NCBI RefSeq assembly: GCF_002973595.1
Contig: NZ_PVEO01000001.1
Location: 744,001 to 808,000 of the forward strand
DNA: 64,000 nucleotides
Direction of reading: 5' to 3'
Source of the DNA: Jejuia pallidilutea
GTDB lineage: Bacteria > Bacteroidota > Bacteroidia > Flavobacteriales > Flavobacteriaceae
Below, piece by piece: positions 1 to 9,647 of the stretch. Below the pieces are notes generated by a model, which had not been told where the DNA came from, did no database searches, and saw only the letters and a program-made list of their open reading frames with translations. The position numbers and the translations under genes were made by a program. Numbering within the stretch: position 1 is the first letter of the stretch; each line of letters opens with the position of its first letter.

Positions 1-1728
1 ATAAACACCTTTTTTAGGAAAGTATTTGTTATCGTATGTGTCTAATCTTAAGTTCCCAAAGGCACTGAAATAATCGGTACTTTCAAAAACAAATTCCTCC
101 TCACTACTTCTATTTACAATAGTTTCAGATGTTACTTTTAACCTTTTATGTTCTGCACCAAGGCTTAGGGCAAAATCTTTTCTAAATAGTGTTTGTACGT
201 AAAACTGATTAGTTTGATCGTGTAATGCTGCATTTATTTTATTAAGCCCTGTACTTGAAATTTGACTATCGTCTAGCAGTAATTCTGCATTCACGTCTTT
301 TTTAAACGCATTATATCTGGAACGTAAACCTATACTCCAATAAAACCCTTTATCTATTAAATAATTGAAATTATAGCGTACGTTATCACCAAAAACAACA
401 TCTAAAGATGCTATATCGTTGCCAAACAGTAATCGCTTTTTAGTGAGATTAACCAACAAACCACTTTTATATAAATCGTCGTAATGCACACCTAACTTTA
501 AAAATGTAGTTGTTTGGGTTTCTTTAACTTGGGTAACTAAATTGTATGCACCATCTTCTGTGGGCTCTAAATCGTAATAAAACGAATCGAAATTATTAGT
601 AGCTATTAAACTGTTTAAGCCTCTTATAAAATTAGAGTAAGATACTTTTTCGCCTCCTTTTAATTTTAGCTTTCCTAAAATATAAGATCGCGAATATTTT
701 TCGTTGCCTTCAACTTTTATACCTCTTATGGTTAAGCTGTCGTTTCTTATTTTATTTGGTAAGACACTAGATTTCAAGATATTTAATTTAGGCAATTCTT
801 GTAAGGATTCCAGATTTTTTAATGCTGCTTTTTCTCCGTTAGCAATAATTTTATTGCCTTCATCAAAAGATACAACGTTAAAATTCTTGATATCTGGTTT
901 AATATAAATATCTGTTTTTTTGGCTTTTACCTTCATATCGTTGATGGTTCTGAAATTATTAATTTGAATTAATACATCAGGTGCCGAGGTAAGTTCCTTA
1001 ATATTCAACAACCCATCTTGCACATCTACACCAATAATAACATCCATTCCTTTATTTCGCAACTCGTTAATAGGATAATTATTTACCACACCGCCATCGA
1101 TTAATACTTGCCCATTAATTGTTACAGGCTGAAAAAGCGTAGGTAAGGCACCACTTGCCATAACTGCTTGGGCCAAATTACCTTCGTCTAGCAACACTTG
1201 TGTTCCTGTTTCTACGTTGGTGGCAATACAAAAAAATGGAATTGGTAAATTTTTAAATTGCTGCACATTACTAACGTGTAGCATTAATTTTGACAATAAA
1301 TTATAAGTGTTCTGACCTCTAGATAAGGCCGATGGTAGTTTTAACTTAAAATTATCGAACGGTAAGGTTAAGGCATAACGTTCAGCATTATGTCGTTCGT
1401 AAAATGCTTTAGAAGCTCTTGGTAAATCGTCGTTTATAATTTTTGTAAAATCTAAATTATTAAAAATAGAATCGAGAGCCTCACCAGAATAGCCAGAGGC
1501 GTAAAGCGCCCCTACAATAGCGCCCATACTTGTACCTGCCACATAATCTATCTTAACACCTAAACTGTCTAACACCTTTAAAACTCCAATATGCGCCAAT
1601 CCTTTGGCACCACCGCCACTTAGCACCAAACCAACTTTTGGCTTTTGGGTAGCTTCTAAGTTGTTCTGCGCTTTGGTAGAAAACAAAGCAAAAAGCAATA
1701 AGGTTAATATTAAGATTTTTGTTCTCAA
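1..1728 (-). CDS. Patatin-like phospholipase with outer-membrane barrel (3' end off window)
   Basis: Reading from a TTG at 1728 gives a signal peptide (residues 1-20, ending FSTKAQ) followed by the patatin fold. The oxyanion loop GGGAKG is at residues 38-43, the nucleophile elbow GTSMG has Ser67, and the DGG motif holding the second catalytic residue of the Ser-Asp dyad lies near residue 208. The remaining ~350 residues fit the POTRA-like linker and start of a BamA-type surface-antigen barrel seen in bacteroidotal patatins; this part is inferred from family architecture. The stop codon is beyond base 1. The TTG directly follows the uvrC stop with no spacer, so translational coupling to uvrC is likely. 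No ATG near this point would preserve the signal peptide. Probable lipid acyl hydrolase exported to the outer membrane; substrate unknown. Confidence 0.85.
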   Translation of the reverse strand, partial: MRTKILILTLLLFALFSTKAQNNLEATQKPKVGLVLSGGGAKGLAHIGVLKVLDSLGVKIDYVAGTSMGAIVGALYASGYSGEALDSIFNNLDFTKIINDDLPRASKAFYERHNAERYALTLPFDNFKLKLPSALSRGQNTYNLLSKLMLHVSNVQQFKNLPIPFFCIATNVETGTQVLLDEGNLAQAVMASGALPTLFQPVTINGQVLIDGGVVNNYPINELRNKGMDVIIGVDVQDGLLNIKELTSAPDVLIQINNFRTINDMKVKAKKTDIYIKPDIKNFNVVSFDEGNKIIANGEKAALKNLESLQELPKLNILKSSVLPNKIRNDSLTIRGIKVEGNEKYSRSYILGKLKLKGGEKVSYSNFIRGLNSLIATNNFDSFYYDLEPTEDGAYNLVTQVKETQTTTFLKLGVHYDDLYKSGLLVNLTKKRLLFGNDIASLDVVFGDNVRYNFNYLIDKGFYWSIGLRSRYNAFKKDVNAELLLDDSQISSTGLNKINAALHDQTNQFYVQTLFRKDFALSLGAEHKRLKVTSETIVNRSSEEEFVFESTDYFSAFGNLRLDTYDNKYFPKKGVY

Positions 1729-3522
1729 TTACTTTTTGTGATAATAATTATAAACTTTTTCTGCTCTAGATACACCAACCACAGCTTCTAATTCGTCTAA
1801 CTTTGCATGCGCCACACGTTTTGCAGACTTAAAGTGTTTTAATAGATCTACCACGGTTTTTTCTCCAACTCCCGCAATGGTTTCTAGTTCTGTATTTAAT
1901 GCATTTTTACTTCTCCTATTTCTGTGGTGCTCTATACCAAAACGATGCGCTTCGTTACGCAATTGCTGTATAATTTTAAGCGTTTCGCTTTTTTTATCTA
2001 AATATAGTGGAATTGGATCGTTTGGGTAAAATAATTCTTCTAAGCGTTTTGCAATTCCGATGATGGCAATTTTACCTCGCAAACCTAAAATATCTAAACT
2101 TTTTAATGCTGAAGACAGCTGTCCTTTTCCGCCATCAATGATAATGAGCTGGGGCAAAGGCTCTTCTTCTTCTAATAAGCGTTTGTAACGCCTGTATACC
2201 ACTTCTTCCATAGATGCAAAATCGTCTGGCCCCTCAACCGTTTTTATATTAAAATGGCGGTAGTCTTTTTTACTAGGCTTACCATTTTTAAACACCACGC
2301 AAGCTGCTACTGGGTTTGTGCCTTGTATGTTTGAATTATCAAAACACTCAATATGTCGCGGCTCTTCATTAAGGCGTAAATCGGCTTTCATCTGCGCCAT
2401 AATTCTATTGGCATGCCTGTCTGGATCTACAATTTTCATTTGCTTAAAACGCTCCATTCTATAATATTTTGCGTTTCTAAGGGATAAATCCAGAATATGT
2501 TTTTTATCGCCTAGTTTTGGAATTGTAACCTTTACATTTTCACCCAAATCTACCTTAAAAGGTACATATATTTCTTTTGAATTTGAACTAAAACGCTGCC
2601 TAATTTCGGTAATGGCCAGTTCTAGAAGTGTTTTATCAGATTCGTCTAATTTCTTCTTTATTTCTAAGGTATGCGACCTAATAATTGAACCATAGGATAA
2701 TTGTAAAAAATTAATATAACCATAACTTTCGTCGCTAGTTATCGAAAACACATCTACATTGCTAATTTTAGGGTTTACCACGGTAGATTTTGCTTGGTAA
2801 TTTTCTAAAACTTCTATTTTTTCTTTTATTTTTTGGGCTTCTTCAAACTGCATGTTTTCTGCACAACGTTTCATTTGTGTTTTAAACTGCGATAAAGAGT
2901 CTTTAAAATTGCCTTTAATAATTTCTTTTATGGCTTTAATATTAGCATGATATTCGTCTTCGGTTTCTAAACCCTCGCATGGGCCTTTGCAATTGCCCAA
3001 GTGGTATTCTAAACATACTTTATATTTACCAGCCTCTATTTTATCTTCACTAAGATTATAATTACAGGTTCGCAAACTGTACAAACCCTTAATTAAATCT
3101 AAAAGGGTGCGCACGGTTTTCATGCTTGTGTATGGGCCAAAATATTCGCTGCCATCTTTAAAAACTCGCCGTGTGGGAAATACTCGGGGGAAACGTTCGT
3201 TTTTTACGCAAATCCATGGATAAGATTTATCGTCCTTCAACATTACGTTATACTTAGGCTGGTACTTTTTTATAAGATTGTTTTCAAGAAGCAGTGCATC
3301 GGTCTCGGTTTCTACAACAATGTGCTTTATCTTTTTTATTTTTTTAACCAAAACACGCGTTTTTCCGTATTCGTGGTTTTTGGTAAAGTAAGAGCTAACG
3401 CGTTTCTTTAAGTTTTTAGCCTTACCTACATATATAAGCGTATCGTTTTTATCATAGTATTGATAAACTCCTGGTTGGCTAGGAAGGGTTTTTAATTGTA
3501 TCTGTAAATCGGGGGTGTCCAT
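1729..3522 (-). CDS. uvrC: Excinuclease ABC subunit C
   Basis: 597 residues, the usual length for UvrC, the dual-incision nuclease of nucleotide excision repair that works with UvrA/UvrB on damaged DNA. Visible in order: GIY-YIG nuclease domain near residues 14-95 (GVYQYYD then LIYVGKAKNL), a cysteine cluster (residues ~150-185) typical of UvrC, a UVR UvrB-binding segment around 205-240, the RNase H-like second nuclease domain from ~380 to 540 (ECFDNSN, IIDGGKGQL), and a C-terminal helix-hairpin-helix (IAGVGEKT). A -7-like element lies only a few bases upstream of the ATG, so the leader is short. The patatin gene follows without a gap. Confidence 0.98.
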   Translation of the reverse strand: MDTPDLQIQLKTLPSQPGVYQYYDKNDTLIYVGKAKNLKKRVSSYFTKNHEYGKTRVLVKKIKKIKHIVVETETDALLLENNLIKKYQPKYNVMLKDDKSYPWICVKNERFPRVFPTRRVFKDGSEYFGPYTSMKTVRTLLDLIKGLYSLRTCNYNLSEDKIEAGKYKVCLEYHLGNCKGPCEGLETEDEYHANIKAIKEIIKGNFKDSLSQFKTQMKRCAENMQFEEAQKIKEKIEVLENYQAKSTVVNPKISNVDVFSITSDESYGYINFLQLSYGSIIRSHTLEIKKKLDESDKTLLELAITEIRQRFSSNSKEIYVPFKVDLGENVKVTIPKLGDKKHILDLSLRNAKYYRMERFKQMKIVDPDRHANRIMAQMKADLRLNEEPRHIECFDNSNIQGTNPVAACVVFKNGKPSKKDYRHFNIKTVEGPDDFASMEEVVYRRYKRLLEEEEPLPQLIIIDGGKGQLSSALKSLDILGLRGKIAIIGIAKRLEELFYPNDPIPLYLDKKSETLKIIQQLRNEAHRFGIEHHRNRRSKNALNTELETIAGVGEKTVVDLLKHFKSAKRVAHAKLDELEAVVGVSRAEKVYNYYHKK

Positions 3523-3823
3523 TAGTGTAAAGGTAATTATTTTAATGTTTCTAAAAACTTAGTACAAATGCTTTTTTATTCACATAACCACACTTTTGCC
3601 GCTGTTATTTTTTTTAAAAAATAGATGTTTTTTGAACGGATTATTTTTCTACATTGCGCCACTTTTTAAAAGTGCCAAAGCAAGTAATATAATTGTTTGA
3701 ATGTAGTACTTAAGTTGGCAAATAAATGCGTTAGGGATTGAAGTGAAAAGCCCGACCACTTGCCCTGAGGTTCTCGAAGGGAAGGGGTAACGCCCAAAAA
3801 AAATAATTTTATAGAATTTATTA
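3523..3823. other. Divergent intergenic region between uvrC and the rim operon
   Basis: No gene fits here. It contains the uvrC promoter side (minus-strand TAccTTTA at 3528-3535), an AT-rich central part, and the structured repeat at 3728-3795. The repeat lies in the 5' leader of the plus-strand rimK operon. Confidence 0.6.
3728..3795. repeat. Palindromic intergenic repeat with nested hairpin
   Basis: The 68-bp stretch starts GCGTTAGGG and ends GGGGTAACGCCC, so its ends can pair (GCGTTA with TAACGC). Nested inside at 3763-3781 is CCCTGAGGTTCTCGAAGGG, an inverted repeat. A very similar 20-mer, CCCTTCGACTACGCTCAGGG, occurs at 9520-9539 in the opposite orientation. Two members of one sequence family in 64 kb suggest a dispersed REP/BIME-like element. 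It is locally G+C-rich against an AT-rich background. Confidence 0.6.
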
Positions 3824-4243
3824 ATGACAAAAAAAATAATAGGGAGAGTTGATAAGGTAGACTTCCCGAAACTTAATTTATTTGATATTGCAGTAAAAAT
3901 AGATACCGGGGCATATACCTCGGCGATTCATTGCTCTAAAATTGTAGAGCAAAACGGTGTGCTGCATTGCGATTTTAATGGAGAAGCTATAACTTTTAGT
4001 GCCTTTTCTAGAACCGATGTAAAAAGTAGTAACGGCCACAAGGAAAACAGGTACAAAATAAAAAGTGAAGTGGTTGTGTTTGGTAAGTCTTACAGAATTA
4101 ACTTAACTTTAAGCACTAGAGACGATATGAGGTTTCCTGTGCTTATTGGCAGGCAGTTCCTTAAACATAAATTTTTGGTGGATGTAGATATGGAACACGT
4201 TTCTTTTAAACAAAAATGTAATGAATATAGTAATACTTTCTAG
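3824..4243 (+). CDS. RimK-associated retropepsin-like protease (RimB-type, PF05618-like)
   Basis: 139 residues, cytoplasmic, no signal peptide. The aspartic-protease-like motif IDTGAYTSA puts the catalytic Asp at residue 27, and a second hydrophobic segment ([10 protein letters not shown]) resembles the flap and psi-loop region of single-domain retropepsins, which act as homodimers. Proteins of this family are encoded next to RimK ATP-grasp ligases; in Pseudomonas the partner called RimB is reported to remove glutamates that RimK adds to ribosomal protein S6. Its last 23 bases overlap the rimK start, so the two are translationally coupled. The role here is inferred from family and context. 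Confidence 0.85.
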   Translation: MTKKIIGRVDKVDFPKLNLFDIAVKIDTGAYTSAIHCSKIVEQNGVLHCDFNGEAITFSAFSRTDVKSSNGHKENRYKIKSEVVVFGKSYRINLTLSTRDDMRFPVLIGRQFLKHKFLVDVDMEHVSFKQKCNEYSNTF

Positions 4244-5096
4244 AAACGCTAATTTGTATTCTACCGATCGCCTTGTTGAAGAAGGGGAAAGCCGCGGGCA
4301 CCATATGGAAGTTATTGATCCTTTAAAATGCGATATAATTATTGAGAAAGAAAAGCCTACCATTTTTTATAAAGACCGCTATTTGGATTATGTTGATGCT
4401 ATTATACCTAGAATTGGTACCTCGGTAACATTTTTTGGTTGTGCTGTGGTGAGGCAATTTGAAATGATGAATGTATTTACATCGGTAACATCAGATGCTA
4501 TTATTCGCTCCCGCGATAAACTGCGTAGTTTTCAACGTTTATCTAAAGCGGGTATAGGTATGCCCAAAACCGTATTTACCAACTATTCTCGCGATATAGA
4601 AAAAGTATTAGCTCATGTTGGTGGTACACCTGTAATTATTAAGCTTTTAGAGGGCACACAGGGGTTGGGCGTAGTTTTAGCAGAAACAAAAAACGCAGCA
4701 GAGTCTGTTCTTGAAGCGTTTAATGGATTACAAGCCAGAGCTTTAATTCAAGAGTATATTGGAGAAGCTAAAGGTGCCGATTTAAGAGCATTGGTGGTTG
4801 ATGGGCATGTAGTAGGCGCTATGAAACGCCAAGGTAAGGAAGGGGAATTTAGATCTAACCTACATCGAGGTGGTTCTGCCGAAATTATTAAACTTACCGA
4901 GGCAGAAATAAAAGTAGCCATGAAAGCTTCTCGCGCCTTAAAACTACCTGTTTGTGGTGTAGACATGTTACAATCTAGTAGAGGCCCCTTGCTTTTAGAG
5001 GTAAATTCTACTCCAGGGTTAGAGGGTATAGAAGGTGCTACGGGAAAAAATATTGCCAGAAGTATTATTACCTACATAGAACGCAACAGGCGCTAG
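4221..5096 (+). CDS. rimK: RimK ATP-grasp amino-acid ligase (ribosomal protein S6 glutamate ligase family)
   Basis: 291 residues. The N-terminal pre-ATP-grasp region ([15 protein letters not shown]) is followed by an ATP-grasp fold: a lysine-containing loop ([15 protein letters not shown], ~134-148), a central acidic strand ([10 protein letters not shown]), and the metal-binding [14 protein letters not shown] near residues 255-270. E. coli RimK adds glutamates to the C-terminus of S6 and also makes poly-glutamate. The overlap with the preceding protease gene and the downstream aspartoacylase-like gene form a three-gene ligase/peptidase set. Substrate in this organism is not proven by sequence. 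Confidence 0.92.
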   Translation: MNIVILSRNANLYSTDRLVEEGESRGHHMEVIDPLKCDIIIEKEKPTIFYKDRYLDYVDAIIPRIGTSVTFFGCAVVRQFEMMNVFTSVTSDAIIRSRDKLRSFQRLSKAGIGMPKTVFTNYSRDIEKVLAHVGGTPVIIKLLEGTQGLGVVLAETKNAAESVLEAFNGLQARALIQEYIGEAKGADLRALVVDGHVVGAMKRQGKEGEFRSNLHRGGSAEIIKLTEAEIKVAMKASRALKLPVCGVDMLQSSRGPLLLEVNSTPGLEGIEGATGKNIARSIITYIERNRR

Positions 5097-5190
5097 CATT
5101 AAAATTACAAGCCATAAAAACAATAAAATTAAATAATGCAAACTTGGTATATTTGATGTTTAAAGACCGACATATAATTAGTAAAAATTA

Positions 5191-6162
5191 ATGACAGTAG
5201 AAAAAAAACCGATAACCATATTGGGCACTTTGGTTAAGCCAGGAGAAACCAAAGAAGCAAATTTTGATGTTGCTAATTTGCATACCGCATCGCCTATTGA
5301 TGTACCTGTAATAATTAGTCGTTCTAAAAAGGCAGGCCCTACCGTATTGTTTACTGCGGGTATTCATGGAGACGAGGTTAATGGCGTTGAAATTATAAGA
5401 CAATTAATAGCCAAAGGTATCAACCAACCCAAATGTGGCACCATTATCTGTATGCCTGTTATTAATATTTTTGGATTTATAAATTTAAAACGCGAATTTC
5501 CAGATGGCAGGGATTTAAACCGTGTATTCCCAGGAAGCACAGGAGGTTCTCTTGCTAGTCGTGTTGCCAATAAATTAATAAAAGAAGTGGTACCGCATGC
5601 CGATTTAATTATTGATTTTCATACGGGTGGCTCTGGTAGATATAATGCACCGCAATTACGTTATGCCAAATCGCAAAAAAAACTAAATGAACTTGCCGAA
5701 GTTTTTGGTGCGCCATTCGTTCTATACTCTAAAAACTTAACCAAATCCTTTAGAACCACATGTACTAAATTAGGCAAGGACCTATTATTGTTTGAAGGTG
5801 GAAAATCGTTTCATATAGACGATGTGGTAACAAATTCTGGCGTTAATGGCGCGAAACGTGTTTTAAAGCATTTAGGCATGCTTAAAACTGTTTTTAAGTC
5901 TTCTAAACCTAAAAAAAGTACTGTATTTATTGAAGATAGTAAATGGCAACGTGCCAAATATTCTGGAATGTTTAAAGCATCTATAAATGTTGGGGCAAAA
6001 ATTGAAAAAGATGATATTATTGGTAACATTACAGATCCTTATGGTAAATTTAATTACTTTGTGAGAGCACAAAACTCAGGGTATGTTATTAATGTAAATG
6101 AACTGCCTATTGTATATCAAGGCGATGCTTTGTTTCATGTTTCTACTAAAATTAAATCTTGA
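5191..6162 (+). CDS. Succinylglutamate desuccinylase/aspartoacylase-family zinc hydrolase
   Basis: 323 residues, M14-like fold. Zinc ligands are visible in AGIHGDEVNGVE (His59, Glu62) and in the later DFHTGG motif. A C-terminal beta-rich domain (IGNITDPYGKF) is typical of the AstE/AspA family. Members hydrolyse amide bonds to acidic amino acids. Placed 94 bp after rimK on the same strand, it is plausibly a carboxypeptidase or deacylase acting on RimK products rather than arginine catabolism, because no ast genes are nearby. That inference rests on known RimK-peptidase gene associations. Confidence 0.85.
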   Translation: MTVEKKPITILGTLVKPGETKEANFDVANLHTASPIDVPVIISRSKKAGPTVLFTAGIHGDEVNGVEIIRQLIAKGINQPKCGTIICMPVINIFGFINLKREFPDGRDLNRVFPGSTGGSLASRVANKLIKEVVPHADLIIDFHTGGSGRYNAPQLRYAKSQKKLNELAEVFGAPFVLYSKNLTKSFRTTCTKLGKDLLLFEGGKSFHIDDVVTNSGVNGAKRVLKHLGMLKTVFKSSKPKKSTVFIEDSKWQRAKYSGMFKASINVGAKIEKDDIIGNITDPYGKFNYFVRAQNSGYVINVNELPIVYQGDALFHVSTKIKS

Positions 6163-6220
6163 TTCCAACAGAGCTTTTAGGGTTTTAAATCTATAAGTTC
6201 TAGAATATAACCTATTGAAC

Positions 6221-6784
6221 ATGACCAAATCAGAATTACGAAAAACATATAAATCACTTCGGCAAGAACTATCAGAAGAACAGATAGACAACTACAGCAT
6301 TGCTATTGCCAATAGGCTTTTAAAGCTTCCTATTTGGGAACATTCATTCTATCATATTTTTTTATCTATTGAAGAAAAAAAAGAAATTAATACCGACTAC
6401 ATTTTAAATATCCTGTCTGGAAAAGACAAACATATTGTGGTGTCTAAATGTAATTTTAAAGCAGGAACACTCTCTAATTTTTTGTTAACAGATAGTACTG
6501 TAATTAAAAAAAACAGTTACGGCATTCCAGAACCTATAGAGGGTATTGAAATTTTAAACGACAAAATTGAAGTGGTATTTGTACCGCTTTTAGCCTTTGA
6601 TAAACTTGGAAACCGCGTAGGGTACGGCAAAGGCTTTTACGATAGATTTTTAAGCGACTGCAACCCAAAAACCATTAAAATAGGCTTATCTTATTTTGAT
6701 GCTGAAGATGAGATTAAGGATGTTTTTAAAGGGGATATTGGGTTGGATTATTGTGTGATACCAGACAAAACCTATAGATTTTAA
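6221..6784 (+). CDS. 5-formyltetrahydrofolate cyclo-ligase
   Basis: 187 residues from the ATG at 6221; an in-frame TTG two codons earlier is less likely. Catalyses ATP-dependent conversion of 5-formyl-THF to 5,10-methenyl-THF in folate metabolism. The N-terminal basic KSELRKTYKSLRQ and the C-terminal signature NRVGYGKGFYDRFL are characteristic. It follows the rim genes on the same strand by about 60 bp and is convergent with the next gene, with only 22 bp between them. Confidence 0.93.
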   Translation: MTKSELRKTYKSLRQELSEEQIDNYSIAIANRLLKLPIWEHSFYHIFLSIEEKKEINTDYILNILSGKDKHIVVSKCNFKAGTLSNFLLTDSTVIKKNSYGIPEPIEGIEILNDKIEVVFVPLLAFDKLGNRVGYGKGFYDRFLSDCNPKTIKIGLSYFDAEDEIKDVFKGDIGLDYCVIPDKTYRF

Positions 6785-6806
6785 TTCTCGCAATCAATTC
6801 TTGAAA

Positions 6807-8837
6807 TTATTCAATAATTTCAACAAACATATCTGGCATATTGTGATTGTGAATATCATAATACTCATCTCTAGGGAAACCTGAGGACAAACTTATAATA
6901 TTTCCATCGTTGTCTTCAACAACATATAGCGGATACCCTTTGGTGCCTATATTTATTATACTATTTTGGACTAAATCATAGACTACAATCTCTTTTTTAT
7001 GTCCCTGAAAAATACGAGCGGAAACTTCTTCCTTATCCGTACCGAATATCTTCGTTCCAGAGGTATTTATACTCGATGTAGTTAAAGGATTTGTATAACT
7101 CGCTACTTCCGAAAAATCAGTTGAAGAATATACTTTGTTCCTCTTTTTATTAAGTATTAATGATGCCGTGGAATTTACAGAAATATCACTGTTATAGGTA
7201 GCCCATAAAGGAATTTCTATTATACCTTTTTGAGTAATATAACCTTCGTTATCTACACTGAAATGTATAGCCCTTCCTTCGTTGTTATGACTTAATAGAA
7301 TATTTGTATCATCTAACTTTGTAATTTCATAATTCATTCCTCCTTGATGATCTGGAAAATGAGGTTTTTCATCTATTTGCAACATTTCATCACCATTTCT
7401 TTTAAAAGTAAATACATCATCTTTATCAGAAAATATCCAAATGTTATTTTTCAAATATGCAAAACTATCACGTAATCCAAAACCAGGCTTCAAAGCATAT
7501 TTAAAAGTTAAATCAGTAGTATCATAAACCCAATAATCCCCTCCTTGCTCAAAAATAAGCTCTTCGCCATTTTCCGAATTCACTAGTTGCATTTCAACAT
7601 CAGTCTGCACTGTTGGCAACTTAAACCCTTCAGCTTCAACAGTTTTATTTATGTAATCATATTTAATTAAACGTCTTGAATTGTCAGGATTCACTCCATA
7701 GAAATAAAATACCTTACCAGCTGGATCAAAATTTAAGAACCGTATATAATCGAATTCTAATAGTTCTGATCGTGTAAAATTAGTTTCAATCATGTTTTTA
7801 TCCCTTTCTAAAGGACTAATATTACCAAATATATTATGCACATAAATTGAGTAAACAGGATGATTTACATAGGGAGGCATTTCATCAGTATATGAGGTTA
7901 TATTGATATCATCAATGATTTTAACAGTTTCAATATTGGGACTTGAATTCTCATTTTGATCTTGTACCCTTATTTCGTAATGTGAAAAATGATATCCTTC
8001 ATACTTTTGCCAAGAAATAGTCACAGAATTTTCTGCAGATGACGCGTCCTTAATAGTAACGTTTTTCGGGATTATATTTTCGGTATATATATATCTTGCA
8101 TCGCTTTGCCCCAATAAGCCTTTATTAGTATAAATTTTTAAAAAATAACAAAGTGATTCCGCATTTGGCGCATTTTCGTCAATGAATTTAGTATTTTTAA
8201 CGTCCTCAATTGACCCAATTAAATCTGCTGAATCAATATCGCAATTGGCTGTAGACCGATATATTTCATACTTTAAAAAGTTGTTATATCCTATATATTC
8301 ATCCCAGTTAAATTCTATACGATCTGTAAAATGTTTCGCTGAAAAACTACTGGAATATATATCCATTTCATTTGGAGGAATATACCTGAGTGCTGTAAAC
8401 TTATATTTTTCCGACTTACCGTCCCCATCCAAATCAAGATTAGCAGAAAAAACAAACGTTGTATTATTAACATTATTTACTTCTATAGTTTCTGTTTGGT
8501 TGGTTGTTGATAATCTTAAAATACCATTATCCAATTCCCAATTCAATATATTTTTTGTAGGTATACAATTACGAGATTCTTGAAATAAAAACTCTTCGTA
8601 CAGCCCATTTTCTTGGTATATGAAAAAATCTCTACCACACTCTTCAAAGTTAACTGGTACATTTTGTATTTGATTATTTAACTCAACATTATAGATAGAC
8701 CAAATACCATATAAATCTTCTTTTTTAACGTCTTTTTTGATAGAGTCCCTTTCATTAATGTCATCTGATTCACATGAAAGCATTAATAATGACAGAGAAA
8801 AAATAGAGAAAACTATTAACTGAAACTTATAATTCAT
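6807..8837 (-). CDS. Large lipoprotein with lipocalin-like and fibronectin-III-like domains
   Basis: 676 residues. The signal peptide ends in lipobox LLMLSC (Cys22) followed by acidic ESDD, so it is a lipoprotein and may be surface exposed. Residues ~38-155 resemble a lipocalin-like domain (LYGIWSIYNVEL). Two fibronectin-III-like repeats follow (~165-255 and ~258-345; FNWDEYIGYNNF and ISWQKYEGYHF are matching strands). The last ~330 residues look like a beta-propeller or repeated beta-strand domain with no recognisable catalytic motif. Function unknown. It lies 45 bp after lspA on the same strand and may be read through from the ileS operon. Confidence 0.8.
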   Translation of the reverse strand: MNYKFQLIVFSIFSLSLLMLSCESDDINERDSIKKDVKKEDLYGIWSIYNVELNNQIQNVPVNFEECGRDFFIYQENGLYEEFLFQESRNCIPTKNILNWELDNGILRLSTTNQTETIEVNNVNNTTFVFSANLDLDGDGKSEKYKFTALRYIPPNEMDIYSSSFSAKHFTDRIEFNWDEYIGYNNFLKYEIYRSTANCDIDSADLIGSIEDVKNTKFIDENAPNAESLCYFLKIYTNKGLLGQSDARYIYTENIIPKNVTIKDASSAENSVTISWQKYEGYHFSHYEIRVQDQNENSSPNIETVKIIDDINITSYTDEMPPYVNHPVYSIYVHNIFGNISPLERDKNMIETNFTRSELLEFDYIRFLNFDPAGKVFYFYGVNPDNSRRLIKYDYINKTVEAEGFKLPTVQTDVEMQLVNSENGEELIFEQGGDYWVYDTTDLTFKYALKPGFGLRDSFAYLKNNIWIFSDKDDVFTFKRNGDEMLQIDEKPHFPDHQGGMNYEITKLDDTNILLSHNNEGRAIHFSVDNEGYITQKGIIEIPLWATYNSDISVNSTASLILNKKRNKVYSSTDFSEVASYTNPLTTSSINTSGTKIFGTDKEEVSARIFQGHKKEIVVYDLVQNSIINIGTKGYPLYVVEDNDGNIISLSSGFPRDEYYDIHNHNMPDMFVEIIE

Positions 8838-8882
8838 TTATATACTTTAATTAAAAACTCGTAATAACTTTATTGTAACCAA

Positions 8883-9509
8883 TTAATTTATGTCTTTTGC
8901 AAAAGCCCGTTTATTAAACACAATAAGCATCATAAACCCCGTACTTATGGCCATATCTGCTATATTGAATACAGGCTCGAAAAACGTAAAGAATTTACCA
9001 CCATATTTTGGAATCCATTCGGGAAGATAGCCTTTATACATTGGGAAGTATAGCATATCTACAACTTTACCATGCAATAAACTATCGTATCCACCTTCTT
9101 TTGGAAGAAAGCCTGCTACTTGATTGTAACTATCCTCAAATAAAACTCCATAAAATACAGAATCAATAATATTACCTAGAGCGCCCGCGAAAATAAGTGC
9201 TATGGCTACTGTTAAAATTCGTGAACTTTGTTTTTTTGTAACACTGTACAACCAATACCCTATTCCAAAAATAGCAACTATACGAAATAAGGTTAAAAAT
9301 GTTTTTGCTGTCCTATCTGATATAAAAGGTAAAATATCACTAATGCGTGTGCCCCAGGCCATACCTTCATTTTCAATGAAGTAAATTTTAAACCAACTAA
9401 ATACGGCAACGCTATCGTGTAGCATAAAGTTAGTTTTAATGTATACTTTGCTTATTTGGTCGATAAGCAAAATAATAACGATTAAAATAATGGATTTTTT
9501 TAGTGACAT
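8883..9509 (-). CDS. lspA: Lipoprotein signal peptidase (signal peptidase II)
   Basis: 208 residues, longer than the ~165 of E. coli because of an insertion around residues 125-160. Removes signal peptides from diacylglyceryl-modified prolipoproteins in the inner membrane. Four membrane segments are visible. The two catalytic aspartates sit in GNIIDSVFYG and in VFNIADMAIS. An early conserved DQISKVYIK motif follows the first segment. It lies downstream of ileS and dksA, a familiar bacterial arrangement, with a terminator and a repeat fragment between it and dksA. Confidence 0.95.
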   Translation of the reverse strand: MSLKKSIILIVIILLIDQISKVYIKTNFMLHDSVAVFSWFKIYFIENEGMAWGTRISDILPFISDRTAKTFLTLFRIVAIFGIGYWLYSVTKKQSSRILTVAIALIFAGALGNIIDSVFYGVLFEDSYNQVAGFLPKEGGYDSLLHGKVVDMLYFPMYKGYLPEWIPKYGGKFFTFFEPVFNIADMAISTGFMMLIVFNKRAFAKDIN

Positions 9510-9519
9510 GTTTTGAAAG

Positions 9520-9539
9520 CCCTTCGACTACGCTCAGGG
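9520..9539. repeat. Short dispersed inverted repeat (CCCTTCGACTACGCTCAGGG)
   Basis: This imperfect palindrome, immediately upstream of lspA, is the second copy of the core found at 3763-3781. Here only the core hairpin is present; the flanking GCGTTA/TAACGC arms are absent. Confidence 0.6.
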
Positions 9540-9554
9540 TGCCATTTTTAAAAG

Positions 9555-9591
9555 AAAAACGCCTTTCTTTACTGTAAAGATTGGCGTTTTT
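9555..9591 (-). terminator. Rho-independent terminator after dksA
   Basis: Perfect 9-bp stem AAAAACGCC/GGCGTTTTT with a further short pairing in the loop. On the minus strand it lies ~55 bp after the dksA stop and ends in a T run, so it should attenuate transcription into lspA. Confidence 0.7.
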
Positions 9592-9647
9592 GTTTATGAA
9601 ATTTCTTTTTTTCATTTCAATATCGCTAAAAACGACAAAGGAATGTG

